A DNA stretch of 64,000 nt from Maea johnstoni (taxonomy: Eukaryota; Annelida; Polychaeta; Spionida; Magelonidae), in assembly GCA_963942565.1 (NCBI GenBank), contig OZ012689.1:19760380-19824379 (forward strand), read 5' to 3'. The notes under the pieces were generated by a model. It saw only the letters and a program-made list of their open reading frames with translations, made no database searches and was not told the origin of the DNA. Position 1 is the first letter of the stretch. Each line of letters begins with the position of its first letter. The position numbers and the translations under genes were made by a program. This document shows, in pieces, positions 31,914 to 42,330 of the stretch.

Positions 31914-31964
31914 GGAGTTAGAGGAGAGAGATCAGAGCTACCCCCAGAGGGAGAGTAGATAGGC

Positions 31965-32075
31965 AGGGCTCTAAATTAGGGGGTGCCAGGAGTCCAGGGC
32001 TCCTTTATGTTCTCCAGTGGCTCCTATACACAACATCTTTAGGTAGCTTTTGGTGTGGGCTCGCAGTAGCTCTAC
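31965..32075 (+). mobile_element. Partial hAT-like family E relic
   Basis: CAGGGCTCTAAATTAGGG and TATACACAACATCTTTAGG are family E words. The right end is missing. Confidence 0.45.
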
Positions 32076-32384
32076 AGGGGTTACTTCCATGGCTGAGAGA
32101 GAGAGAGAGAGAGGCTACCTCCATGGCTGAGCGGTACAATTGTACAGATAAATAGGAGATATTCCTAACAGTTTGGTTTGGTTTGTGGCTACGCGTGTAA
32201 GCACATGCCCTCAGCGTGTGGCAGAGAGGGAGCAGGGAGTATTGGCAGTGACAGCAGCCATGGCCGGGGAGGAAGATAAGGCGTGGGGGTCTCAGGAGGG
32301 GAGATATTACAGCTGGGTCCTGCACTGTTATCATCAGTGTGGGGACATACAGCGCCTTTATGTAGTGTTGTTGTACGCTGATAG

Positions 32385-33247
32385 GCACTAATCTGGCAGG
32401 ATGTTGATCCAAGCTGTGGCCAACGTCACAACCATATGCCAGAGCAGACCAGAGATTTAGTAAGGACTGCCTCTTTGGCTGAGTGGTCCATTGTACTTCA
32501 CTGGATACATCTCTGCACTATCAAAGGTCTATATTAGGCACTCTCACCCCCTATTCAAGGCACAGGGTAGATACTTATCAAGCACTGGGATGTTGATCAA
32601 AGCTGTGGTCCACATCACAACCATATGCAAGACCAGATCAAAGTTTTAGCAGGGGCTGCCCCCGTGGCTGAGTGGTCTTATGTAAGACACAGGGCCTCAA
32701 CCCTACTCAAGGTACAAGGTAAGCACAAATTGAGCATTAGGATGTCGATCCAGGCGGTAGCCCACATCACAACCATATGCCAGAGCAGACCAGAGATTCA
32801 GAAGGGGCTGCATCCAAGGCTGAGTGGTCTAATGTGCTACCAGGGTAGGCTCCAGGGTAGGTCCAGGATAGGCACTAATCAAGCACTGGGATGTTGATCC
32901 AAGCTGTGGCCAACATCACAACCATATGCCAGAGCAGACCAGAGATTTAGTAAGGACTGCCTCTTTGGCTGAGTGGTCCATTTTACTTCACTGGACACAT
33001 CTCTGCACTATCCAAGGTCTATGTTAGGCACTCTCACCCCCTATTTAAGGTACAGGGTAGATACTTATCAAGCTCTGGGATGTTGATCCAAGCTGTCGTC
33101 CACATCATAACCATATGCAAGAGCAGATCAAAGTTTAAGCAGGGGCTGCCTCCATGGCTTAATGGTCTTTTGTATGACACAGTGCCTCACCCCGTTTCAA
33201 GGTACAAGGTAGGCACAGATTGAGCACTGGGATGTCGTTCCAGGCTG
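32385..33247 (+). repeat. Higher-order tandem array of tRNA-like monomers
   Basis: Monomers start with GGATGT(T/C)GATCC and contain CACAACCATATGC(C/A)AGA and then GGCTGAGTGGTC, which resembles a tRNA A box (TGGCNNAGTGG). Order A (32399), B (32587), C (32739), A' (32888), B' (33077), C' (33229, truncated): monomers of 187, 152 and 148 bp form a higher-order unit of about 489 bp. A and A' are far more alike than A and B. No clear B box. Earlier related pieces (CCATGGCTGAG) lie at 32090-32135. Confidence 0.8.
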
Positions 33248-33249
33248 CA

Positions 33250-33610
33250 GAAACATGTACTTTCTATCAACTTGATGTGGCACTTACACACACCCAGGAC
33301 TCAGGAGTAGTCTATATTGTATTGTCTTAGTCTTCACTTTGACACGGAGTGCCCAGGGGCTGACTCTGTTATACGTATCTTGATACACAATAAACTAACA
33401 GCATCCTAAAGTATACTCGAATTGCTGTGGTTATTTCTGACACCCTTATTAGCTAACATGATGCAGAAGTGAGAAAGAAGGTTCTCGTGCCAAATTTTCT
33501 TTCTTTGGTATCATAACAAGTACTCGCATCTAAGCCAGACTTGTTACCAGGTATTAGGAACAGGCAGTGTACTGGCATTGCAGAAACGAGAAACCAACCC
33601 TTCATAAATC
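33250..33610. other. Non-coding stretch
   Basis: No exon or named repeat recognised. Confidence 0.3.
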
Positions 33611-33611
33611 C

Positions 33612-34165
33612 TCCCCCCCCCCCCCCCCCTCCAGTTGTTTTCATGTCCCCTCTCCTCTCTGGGCTGCTCCCCATAATGTGACCCTGTCTGTAGGTAACAA
33701 GAGCCTACCCAAACATCAAGCATTTAGCAGGGGCCTCCACTGCAGTCAGGACTAAAGAATACAGCCTCCTGAGCAGTGAGCACACATCCCAGACAGACAC
33801 ACACATACTACCAAGGAACCCAGGGAGGAGTAGTAATAATAATGATGATGATGATGATGACGATGATGATGATAATAATGATGATAATAATAATAATGAT
33901 AATAATTTGATATTTCATAAAGCACCCCTTCCTACTCTATTATGTTCAAAAGCACCTTACAAAAAATAGTCACTTTGTCAGAAGAAGTGAGGGAGTGGTA
34001 CTGGCCCTGCCCCCTGCCCCCTCAGTGTGACCCAGGGAGTAGTATTGGCCATACACCGTGCCCCCCCCCCCCCTCTGGTTATTTTCAGGTGCCCCTCTGA
34101 GGCGTTCCTCCTCAGTGTGACCCTGCTTGTAGGTAACACTAGCCTATCCGAACAACAAGCACAGC
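33612..34165. repeat. Duplicated segment of about 100 bp with C runs
   Basis: 33612-33725 and 34062-34165 share a C run of 12-17, then GTTNTTTTCA(T/G)GT(C/G)CCC, TGTGACCCTG and TGTAGGTAACA, then CCAAACATCAAGCA or CCGAACAACAAGCA. The copies are about 450 bp apart. Between them is a GAT/AAT microsatellite at 33832-33905. Confidence 0.65.
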
Positions 34166-34182
34166 CAACCCCTCCACACTCA

Positions 34183-34305
34183 GTCCAGCCCTCTGAGCAT
34201 AAGTCCCACACAAGCACAGCCCTCTGAGAATACGTACCACACAGCACAGCCCTCTGAGCATACGTCCAACACAGCCCAGACGTCTGAGCATACGTCCCAA
34301 ACACA
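34183..34305 (+). repeat. Minisatellite, about 31-35 bp unit
   Basis: CAGCCCTCTGAGCATA(C/A)GTCC recurs four times with small changes (34185, 34215, 34246, 34275, approximately). Confidence 0.7.
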
Positions 34306-34576
34306 CACACATACGGTCTACCCATTCCAGTGAAATCCCATCTGGAATTTTTTAGGGATTCGGCCTCTTGGTATATGCTGTAGAGTGTAAACAGCTCCAG
34401 CTGGGAGCGTTTACCTTAACCTGCTGAAAACTACACTAATTGGGCCAGACTCATGGGACAAATAAGGCCTAAAAAAAAATGTTTGTTTCCTGTAACCCTA
34501 CCTACCCTATTTTTTGGGCCTTACCCTACATTTTTTTATGACATTTTGAATTGAAAACACAGTATTCCGAATCATG

Positions 34577-34674
34577 GTCTTAGCCAGGACTTGGAAACAG
34601 GGTGTCCAAAGTCCAAACGAAGGTTTCATAGACTTTTGGGTGTCCAAAGTGTGGTACAAAGTTCACACTACTTT

Positions 34675-34708
<34 letters not shown>
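34577..34708 (+). mobile_element. Partial hAT family C end followed by a 32-G run
   Basis: CATGGTCTTAGCCAGGACTTGG is a family C/D-type end, and GGGTGTCCAAAGT follows twice. The element breaks off at a run of 32 G (34677-34708). Confidence 0.55.
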
Positions 34709-34710
<2 letters not shown>

Positions 34711-34856
34711 CTGACTTACCTATATCGTACTTGGAAGCAGATCTCTCTATGTGTGTCTAGCACCTGAAACAGGAAAGAAGAGATATATATGAGGACTCAA
34801 TGCAAGAGTAGAATACAACTCTATCAATGTAATAAAAACTCTGAAGATGGGAAAAC

Positions 34857-35017
34857 ATATTATCACTATTATTATCATTATTACCATTATTTTTATCATC
34901 ATCATTATTTTCATTATCATTAACATTGTCTTTATTATTATCATTATCATCATTACTATTATTATCATTACTATTATTATTATAACTACTTTCAGTATTA
35001 TTATCACTAATATCATT
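34857..35017 (+). repeat. ATT/ATC microsatellite, 160 bp
   Basis: Imperfect trinucleotide repeat of ATT, ATC and ACT units. It yields Ile-rich and Asn/Asp-rich spurious frames on both strands. Confidence 0.9.
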
Positions 35018-35226
35018 GTAAATGCAACCCAAGCTAAGAGTGTATACAGTAATCTACTGCACACACCCACCTCACCGCCAACCTCTCTGGCTCTGACTGG
35101 GAAAACACAAGCGCCTCTGTTCCTAATAAATAGTATTAATTCAATAAGCAATCGCCAGATTACCCAATCTAGTGCTTCCGTTCCATTCCATGATAGTGAA
35201 TGAATGATGGGCTGGTAGGTATAATA

Positions 35227-35719
35227 TGATGATATTGATGCTGGGTGCTGCTATGTAATGGGTGAATCATACTTATACCATATACTTATCTCATCCCCTT
35301 TTGGACAGTATACCTACTTAGAAGGGTCTTAGCCAGGATTTAGAAACTGGGTGCCAAAAATTGCCAATTAAAAATGTTTTGGGTGCCCAAAATTGTAAGG
35401 GGGACCACCAAATACTTCTATTACAACCATAACCATGTATATGTACTCATTGAAATAAGACATAATATCCTTATTCAATGTCATGGGAATATCATTTAGG
35501 AAATAAAATCAAATACATTTTTGTATTTGACATTTAAAAAAAAAATTCTCACAAAAAACTGGGTGTCCAGAGGGGTTATATTTTAGGCTTTGTATGTCAA
35601 AAGATGCCAAGCCGCCCTACTACCTAAGACTATGTGATGATAAATATTAATGCTGTGTGGTGCTGCTTTGTTGTGGGTGAATCATCCCCTATACCATATA
35701 CTTATCTTATCCCCTTTCA
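35227..35719 (-). mobile_element. hAT family C copy between about 83-bp direct repeats
   Basis: The element is about 35322-35634 (AAGGGTCTTAGCCAGGATT to TACTACCTAAGACTATG). Left flank 35227-35308 and right flank 35635-35719 are diverged copies: TGATGATA, TGGTGCTGCT or GGGTGCTGCT, GGGTGAATCAT, then TATACCATATACTTATCT(C/T) and ATCCCCTTT. The right repeat abuts the element end; the left is separated by about 13 bp. Confidence 0.75.
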
Positions 35720-35884
35720 GCGTTCCTCCTCAGCCTCTGTGTTATCAGGTGATATATTACTTATCATAGGAGGCAGCTATATTGTCCAGAGCACATATTG
35801 AAAGGATAAGATATGAATAGGGTTGTACATGCCAGGAGCTGTTGAGGTCGAATTCTCAGAATTTTGTATTTTTTCACTTATTCT

Positions 35885-36110
35885 GCCATATTCGTGACTA
35901 GCCAGTTGTAATAAATATAAATGGTGGAGGCAACTAAATATATTATAAATATATTATACTATTATATAACCTGGCAAAAACCACCACCTAATCCCAAGTC
36001 ACTGGCAACTTTCTGACTTGCTACGGCAAGGATTTGAACCCAGGCAGTGGTTAGAGACAGCTAGCAGTCAGTGGCAACACCTTGGACCACACGGCCATCA
36101 GGGCAGGCCC
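35885..36110 (-). mobile_element. tRNA-derived SINE
   Basis: On the minus strand, CTGATGGCCGTGTGGTCC (36108-36091) resembles a tRNA A box and CTGGGTTCAAATCCTTG (36036-36020) is a near-perfect B box (GGTTCAAATCC). A non-tRNA body follows with AAGTCAGAAAGTTGCCAGTG and ACTTGGGATTAGGTGG, ending near CTGGCTAGTCACGA. The body is shared with 62896-63083. B-box spacing and family sharing support a SINE. Confidence 0.75.
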
Positions 36111-36329
36111 TGCTGCCGACGTCGCAAAAAAAGTAGGAAGAGAGGAGAAAAAAGCAGATTTAGGTTGGTTGTTTCTAAATGCTATCGCTAGAAATGACAG
36201 GACTGCACAGCTAGCTGCCTGAGAAATGGCCAGCAAGAATGTGCCTAATGAATTTCTTGAATACTGCCTCTACCATGACTTACAGCAAAACCTGCAATTA
36301 CCTCCTACTATACGAGCCCAAAGTGGGCG

Positions 36330-36561
36330 CAAACCATTCATGCTTGGAGGTACCCTTTAAAAGTGTCGTCTGCTACTCTGATAATTTTGAGTATAATTTC
36401 GAAAAAAAGTACAAATTCACAAAATGATTAAAGGAGAGTTGATTTTATGGTTATGGTTGATATTACTATATACTCAAATATTCTCTAAAAAATCTTTAAA
36501 TTGATAAAATATGATCAAAAATGTCCGGCTTTTCAGGTAGCTGCAGGCACGAACAGGTTAA
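36330..36561 (+). mobile_element. piggyBac-like MITE, family P2
   Basis: CAAACCATTCATGCTTGGAG to GCACGAACAGGTTAA. The inner AAATGATTAAAGGAGAGTTG part is diverged. Right TTAA intact. Confidence 0.6.
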
Positions 36562-36599
36562 AATAACCTCCCAAATTGAAATTGTGCTAACTCAAATTA

Positions 36600-36900
36600 C
36601 CGGTGAACAGCCAGGAAAGTTAGACGCCGCCATGTTAGTTGGCTATCAATCTTCATCTCCTGTCACGGACGCACTCCTCCCTCGCACCACGATTTGTTAG
36701 CAGATGATATTTTCTACCTCTTTTGTGTGGAGAGTACTTATATCGTATCACACAATGGCCGTCCCACGGCAAGAATGAAAATGAGCCTCATTTAGCACCA
36801 AGATGGCCGACTTAGGCAAGCCGGAGCTGTAATCAAGGGTAATTTTCGACAACGGTGTAAGTGACGAAAACGGCTTGTTATTCTACTGAGCTAGTTGTGA
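36600..36900. promoter_or_regulatory. CpG-richer stretch with YY1-like words
   Basis: GACGCCGCCATGTTAG and ACCAAGATGGCCGACTTAG carry YY1 cores in opposite orientations about 180 bp apart, in sequence with more CpG than its flanks. No exon recognised. Regulatory role inferred. Confidence 0.3.
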
Positions 36901-37364
36901 ACGTGACCTGGTTGACATTCTAATTGAGAAAAGTGCCCATTTTATCAATTAGTACTTTTATTACCTATCAATGTCTATAGGCGTTCAGTAGGATATGACA
37001 CCTGTAGGCTCTTATACACTCACTCAACACTGTCCCACTGAAAGTATGGGCAGAATTTTCTTTTCATACAAAATTTTGCCACCTAACTTTTTAAAACATG
37101 GCTCAGACACTAAACTGATGGAACACAGTTCCGGAGAAACCATAACACCACTATTTTTAAACATGTTTTAATGACCAAAATGAATCTTCAGCTCTTATTT
37201 TGGATTCTAATCAATGTTTCAACATCAAATACTTTCCAAAAGATACTTTTGTATTTGCAAAATGTGCCAAAAATAGCCAGCCCATTTCCTACAGGAATGG
37301 ATGGGTCAACTAATCATGTCACCAACCAGAGCGAGTGTGACACAGCCAGCCAGTGTACTGTGTA
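36901..37364. other. Non-coding stretch
   Basis: No exon or repeat recognised. Confidence 0.3.
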
Positions 37365-37759
37365 CAGCCCAGACATAAAGCAGAAATAGACTCCTGAAGC
37401 TACTACCCTGAGCAGGGTAGTAGTCAAATTGGCAAAATTTTTGTAAATGTTTGGGGCATCCAATTTTTCAAGTGTCACCACAATACATTCAGCTCAACCA
37501 TAAACGTGTATTTACTTGTTGAAATAAGGCATACTATCCTAATAAAATGTCATTGGATTTATATTGGTGTGAGAAAAATCAATGATATGCATGCTTGAAA
37601 TTGGCATTTAAGAAATTCCTTACAAAATATTCTGGGTTTCCTAAAGGGTGAATTTTGAGGGTGTTGGTGTCCAAATGACACCCAGATGCCCTGCTGGCTA
37701 AGACTATGCAGCCCAGACATAAAGCAGAAATAGACTCCTGGAGCTACTTCTACCATGAG
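37365..37759 (-). mobile_element. hAT family C copy between about 50-bp direct repeats
   Basis: The element is 37413-37708 (CAGGGTAGTAGTCAAATTGG to CTGCTGGCTAAGACTATG). Left repeat 37365-37412 and right repeat 37709-37759 share 39 of their first 40 bases, beginning CAGCCCAGACATAAAGCAG; the remainder differs by a 3-bp indel. Both repeats abut the element exactly, as target-site copies would. Confidence 0.85.
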
Positions 37760-38089
37760 TGTCTCAATCACAACATGACAGGAAGTCACAGCTTTCACTG
37801 ATGCACTTAAGGAGCACTAAGGACATTAAGCACCACTCCCCCCCTCCCTCAAGCCATCAGCTGCCATCCTGTCATCTCCTCATAAGACTTGTGTCCAGTT
37901 GGTCAAGACTGACCGGTCCTTATGTGATGCTGGATAAGATGACCTATGTCTTAGTACTTAGAGTGGTATACACATGGGACACTACTTGACATAAACAGGC
38001 TCTGCCAAATGGTAGATCGTGAACTGGTAGGGCTAGTAGTCATTATACGTTACTTATCCCACTCAAATCTCTACTAGCCCTACATAATT
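37760..38089. other. Non-coding stretch
   Basis: No exon or repeat recognised. Confidence 0.3.
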
Positions 38090-38265
38090 CTGGGCTGGAA
38101 ATAAAGTTTTTTTCCCATGGGAGCCCAATTGCATCTTCAAATGCTACCCAAAGTTGTTGTGTATAGAAACATGTACATCTTTGAACTCCCTGCAGAAATT
38201 TGAGAGTGCCGCATAATTATTTGAGGGAACCCTGGGCTCCTGCCACCCTTTAATTTCGAGCCCAG
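38090..38265 (+). mobile_element. hAT-like MITE, family E
   Basis: CTGGGCTGGAAATAAAG to TTAATTTCGAGCCCAG, with the inner TGCATCTTCAAATGCTACC and TTGTGTATAGAAAC words of the family. Confidence 0.6.
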
Positions 38266-38570
38266 TATTTCTACAAAATGAACAGTCAAATAGCCTACCA
38301 AGAAGTATGCGGCGATAAAAATATCAAAATAATGACATGCATTATTATCTTAGTAAATCGATTTTATTTGTTAGTTTTAGTTCTGGTTATAATGCTTTTT
38401 TTTGCCAGCCTGCTAGATTCACTAGCCTGACAGACCCAACAAGTGTCTGCCCTCCTTTCTATGGGAATGCATAGTGTACGCTACAAAGACACGATTTCTC
38501 ATGCAAAAAGCTGACAGGAGCACAAATTCAATTCATTCCGTTGCTTAAAGTCAACGGTAATCCACTCTCT

Positions 38571-38598
38571 GGTTGCCATGGGGAGTTGCCATGGGGAG
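38571..38598 (+). promoter_or_regulatory. Tandem X-box half sites
   Basis: GTTGCCATGGGGA occurs twice head to tail (38572-38584 and 38585-38597). Each has the RFX left half GTTGCCATGG but a poor right half. Confidence 0.3.
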
Positions 38599-38795
38599 GG
38601 TGTGCGGAGACTGCGATAATATTTTGCAATGCTCGGTTTTACAGCTGAATTATCATATTCCTGAATCTTGCATTGCCAGTACCGCCCGAAATTACTCCAG
38701 GCTAGCTTGCTTAAACCATATGAGATAGGCAAGGATGTTTTTTCTTCATGGAACCACTTTTTGGTTTATATGTAAGGTAAGGTACAGCGAGTAAA

Positions 38796-39330
38796 TAAAC
38801 AACATTTGGTTTCATCACAATAAAACCCTGCTCCCACAAGCAAGCGAATGATGAGGAATGTTGAGATATGTGATCAGTGATGAGCAGGAGATACTTCACT
38901 AAGCAACTGACAAGACAATTACACAAACAACATTTGGTTCCATCGCTAAAACACACCCTATTCCCACAAGTAGGATAATGATTAGAGGAATGTTGAGATA
39001 TGTGATCCATGATAAGCACGAGACTCTTCAGTATGTAACTGACAAGACAATTACACAAACAACATTTGGTTCCATCGCTAAAACACACCCTCCTCCCACA
39101 AGTAGGATAATGATTAGAGGAATGTTGAGATATGAGATCAGTGATGAGGAGGGGACTCTTCAATATGCAACTGACAAGAGAATTAATTACATGAACAACA
39201 TTTGGTTTCAGTGCAAAAACACACCCTGCTCCCACAAGCAGGATAATGATTAGAGGAATGTTGAGATATGAGATCAGTGATGAGGAGGGGACTCTTCAGT
39301 ATGCAACTGACAAGACAATTATAGAAATGA
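38796..39330. repeat. Tandem repeat, about 132-bp unit, four copies
   Basis: ATAATGATTAGAGGAATG recurs at 38974, 39106 and 39242, with an earlier diverged copy at 38844 (spacing 130, 132, 136). Units also share ACAACATTTGGTT and CTGACAAGA. Because 132 is a multiple of three, the minus strand stays open for 174 codons (39235-38711), giving a repetitive but probably meaningless peptide. Confidence 0.85.
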
Positions 39331-39521
39331 ACATGCTGTTACGCTGCCTCTCACTGATTAACAGAATGCCGATGCATACCGCCACTGTGCAAGCTGCAAT
39401 CTCCGCTGATCTACGGTGCCTGATTACTATGACAGTGGAGGGGAGCATTACCTAAGAAAACACTGTGGGAGTCAGCCTTTTCCTTCAATAATATTAATTA
39501 TGTATGAAATTCATACAATGC

Positions 39522-39780
39522 TTAACCCATTCATGTCAAAGAGTTCTTCATGAAAACTGACACTCCCATACAATGATATCTATGATTTAATATTTTCAAA
39601 AGATTATTCAATACTAAAATAAACATTTGAGAGGTATTTATGGAAAAATTGTGTGTAAGTTCTATTACCATTCTTCTTCAACTTATTTATTCATTTCAAG
39701 CTTTCATTACAAATGAAATTGAAACATTCACAGAGATAGGAAAAGACTGCACTGTAGTCAGATTTCATTTTTTGCAAAAA
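39522..39780 (+). mobile_element. Left end of a P2 MITE
   Basis: TTAACCCATTCATGTCAAAG at 39522, then TTTTCAAAAGATTATTC and GAGAGGTATTTATGG. The right end cannot be placed. Confidence 0.4.
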
Positions 39781-39904
39781 AAAAAAAAAACATGAAATAT
39801 GAAATTTGAAAATGGATTTCCTCTCATAAATGAAACAATTCAGATTTATGATATTGCATTATAAACATAAAGCGTATTAAGTATATAATATTTCTGATGG
39901 ATAG

Positions 39905-40156
39905 TTGAAGGATGCACTCAGCCGTACATGCGAGAGAATCGATAGCAAGCACGCTCTTGAAATAGTGCTAATGGAATTTGATGGATTTCTGAACTCAAAA
40001 CACTGGAAGATGCGAGAAATATCGGCCACGATTATTTCATGCATTGCAATCACGCTCGGCAGTTATGGAACAAGATGGAATCATCGAGATTGCAATCTTG
40101 TTAGCGCTAAGTCGACACGACTTTTCATCGAATTGATTGTAGGGAATCCCCAATGA
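39905..40156 (+). CDS. Possible TOG/HEAT-repeat orphan exon
   Basis: Open from the AG at 39903-39904 (an acceptor-like TTTCTGATGGATAG) to a TGA at 40154. Residues read KDALSRTCERIDSKHALEIV, then MEFDGFLNSKHWKMRE, then ISCIAITLGSYG and later LFIELIVGNPQ. The pattern hydrophobic helix, K-x-W/F-(K/R)-x-RE, then a helix ending in TL..(S/Y)G and an (E/N)LI/L-(V/G)-(G/D)-NPQ turn resembles TOG domains of CLASP/TOGARAM-type microtubule proteins. No partner exons were found, so it may be a duplicated exon or relic. A possible donor GTAGGG lies at 40138. Confidence 0.35.
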   Translation: MKDALSRTCERIDSKHALEIVLMEFDGFLNSKHWKMREISATIISCIAITLGSYGTRWNHRDCNLVSAKSTRLFIELIVGNPQ

Positions 40157-40159
40157 CCC

Positions 40160-41378
40160 GACCTGACCGCTAGCGGACAAGATGTGCTATTGATCAGAGT
40201 TGGCCTCTTGGGCCGCCCCTAAGAGGTTCAGAACAATGTAATCCCATTTCCCACTTATCCCTCACATGTTGACTATCAGCATTCTTACTGTGGTGTGAGA
40301 CCCTCTTCAGCCACCCTCCTAGAAGGGGTTCCTTTCACATGTTAATAATAATAATAATAATGATAATAATAATCTTTATCTAAAGAGGGTAACTCAGTCC
40401 AATGGTAAGGATCTCCCCTGAGGGTTAAAAAGTAGTACAGTTCATTGCTTTTAGGTATCTGTTGAAGGGGGGGGGGGGGGGTATCAATGGATCATATTTA
40501 GCTACCCTCCTTGAGGACATTTTACTTTTTAAGTAAGTGCTTCCTTACATCTTAATTTTCTGTATTCTAGCAATGGTGGAGTGGGAATATTAAGATCACA
40601 GAACAGTGTTAGCTACCTTAATCTTTATAGGGGTTTCTGGCCCTTCATTTATTGATCACAGCTGAGTGCCTCAAGAGTTCTCTCTTCTAGTAGGCAGCTT
40701 TTAAAATAGTCCTTTTTTGTCATTTGTAATTCTAGTTGAGAGTTCTAAATTGAAGGAATAGGTAGCAAACCTTTTTAACTTTCATATATCAAAGAAACCC
40801 CCTATTTATAGGTGCAATGGTCCCCAGCCCCCTTACATAGTACAAAGGTAAGACTAAGGTCATGGAAACCTCTCTTTATAGCTACCCTTTATCCAAGAAT
40901 GTCTGGCCTATCATTTTCACCTATATAAATTTAATATTTTCTGCTACCTAATGATGCAAAAGGTAAACGATAATTCATTTTGTTCCAATAAACAAATTGC
41001 TGATAAGATGAGTATATTACAAGGCTTCAATATTCCTTCCATCTTTTGAAAAATCAAAACATTTGGGAAAGACTTCATTTCATGGATCAAATTCAAAGCA
41101 TTTTTGCTGAGATGTGCACTGAAATGAAACAGATTTCTCATTGATCATGCAGTGCCAGGTCATGGCATCCAAGCTGGAAAAACTGAGCAGGACCCTCGGA
41201 ATTCATCTCAAGTTTCATGCTTTATAATCAAGGCCCTCTCTTTAAGCGCTTGATTTGTGTGCATCGCACGCTTGAATCAACACTGCTTACCAAGCAACAA
41301 TTAATTATTGATCAGCTGTGCATTTCTCTAAAGCAATTATAAAACCACTTTTTCATGTCACTTGATATGTTAATACAG

Positions 41379-41390
<12 letters not shown>
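40160..41390. other. Non-coding stretch
   Basis: AAT microsatellite at 40342-40373, G run at 40468-40482. The part at 41205-41350 is repeat-poor and rich in homeodomain-like ATTA words (AACAATTAATTATTGATCA), a candidate conserved element. No exon recognised. Confidence 0.35.

Positions 41391-41412
<22 letters not shown>
41391..41412 (+). repeat. CT dinucleotide microsatellite
   Basis: About 11 CT units. Confidence 0.9.
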
Positions 41413-41416
<4 letters not shown>

Positions 41417-41439
41417 CATATTTACCCAATTGATAATGG

Positions 41440-41855
41440 TTTCAGACCACCTGGTGGTAACAAATGTTACTAATGGTGCAAAATAGAACTACAGATTCAC
41501 TGATGAAAAATCAAATTCTGAAGCATTTACTCCACCTGGTGGTGACAGATATAACTAATGGTGATTTACCTCCAAGTTATCCTATGCATGTGTACTATCA
41601 TCTACCGTTCTTAACAAGTATGTCTACTCCACCTGGTGGTGATAAATGTAACTTATGTTGACCTTATTGTATTGAGTACATACATGTTAAATGGTTGTAA
41701 TCTGAGTACATGTATACTGTGGTCTCTCTTGAAAAATAGGACGCCCGAAAATGTTACAATTGTCAATTTTGGACACCCAACTTCTAAATTCTAGCTAGGA
41801 CCCTGCTATCCACTCCCCCTGGTGGTGCCAAAACCAACTAATGGTGATCCATCCT
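41440..41855 (+). repeat. Degenerate repeat of a CACCTGGTGG motif
   Basis: CTCC(A/C)CCTGGTGGT followed by a gap and TAACTAATGGTGAT occurs at about 41445, 41531, 41628 and 41814 (spacing 86, 97, 186, close to multiples of 92). Three of the four contain the E-box CACCTG. A partial family C hAT end lies at 41680-41805 (CTAGCTAGGACCCTG). Confidence 0.5.
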
Positions 41856-42163
41856 CATCACACAGACACAGTGTAGGAATATCTGAGCACTCTGGGCCCT
41901 CAGCATGGCACTAATGAGCCAGGTCTGCCCAGACACCCACTACTGTAACCCTAGCTGATGATGGGGCCCTCCCCTCCTGTCTGCTACGTACGTCAATCCT
42001 GACAGCGACCATGTCCCAGCATGCATCTTGCCCGGTGGTGTGTGGGGTGGACCGATCCCCTGGCTGCTGATTTATGACAAACAGATAGTGGAGGTGTGTG
42101 CTTGAGAGATATGAAGGCTTTACTGGGAACAGCGGAGTGATCTCCCTCAGCTAGAGGCAGGAT

Positions 42164-42330
42164 CTTAGCCAGGACCTCAAAAATGCCTGTCCAAAACAAT
42201 AATTCCAAAATTTCTGCCCGTCCAGATTTAGCTATTAATCTACTTCAGACCCTTATACCAATTACACTTAATAGCCTATTGTGTTGAAAAAGGCAAACTC
42301 TGCTTTTTTCAGAAAGATATTCAGTGAATT
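42164..42330 (-). mobile_element. Partial hAT-like MITE, family D
   Basis: AGGATCTTAGCCAGGACC then AAAAATGCCTGTCCAAAAC and TTTCTGCCCGTCCAGATTTA are the right half of family D in reverse. The remainder is lost. Confidence 0.6.

Noticed and set aside
32005-32412. 135-codon minus-strand frame
   Set aside because: Crosses a family E relic, a GA microsatellite and the start of the tandem array.
32385-33247. Functional tRNA genes or a CRISPR-like array
   Set aside because: Only an A-box-like word is present, no foldable cloverleaf or B box; the units are contiguous diverged monomers, not short repeats with unique spacers.
34747-35203. Ile-rich and Asn/Asp-rich frames on both strands
   Set aside because: Translation of an ATT/ATC microsatellite.
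38711-39235. 174-codon repetitive Cys-rich frame
   Set aside because: Explained by a 132-bp tandem repeat whose unit is a multiple of three.
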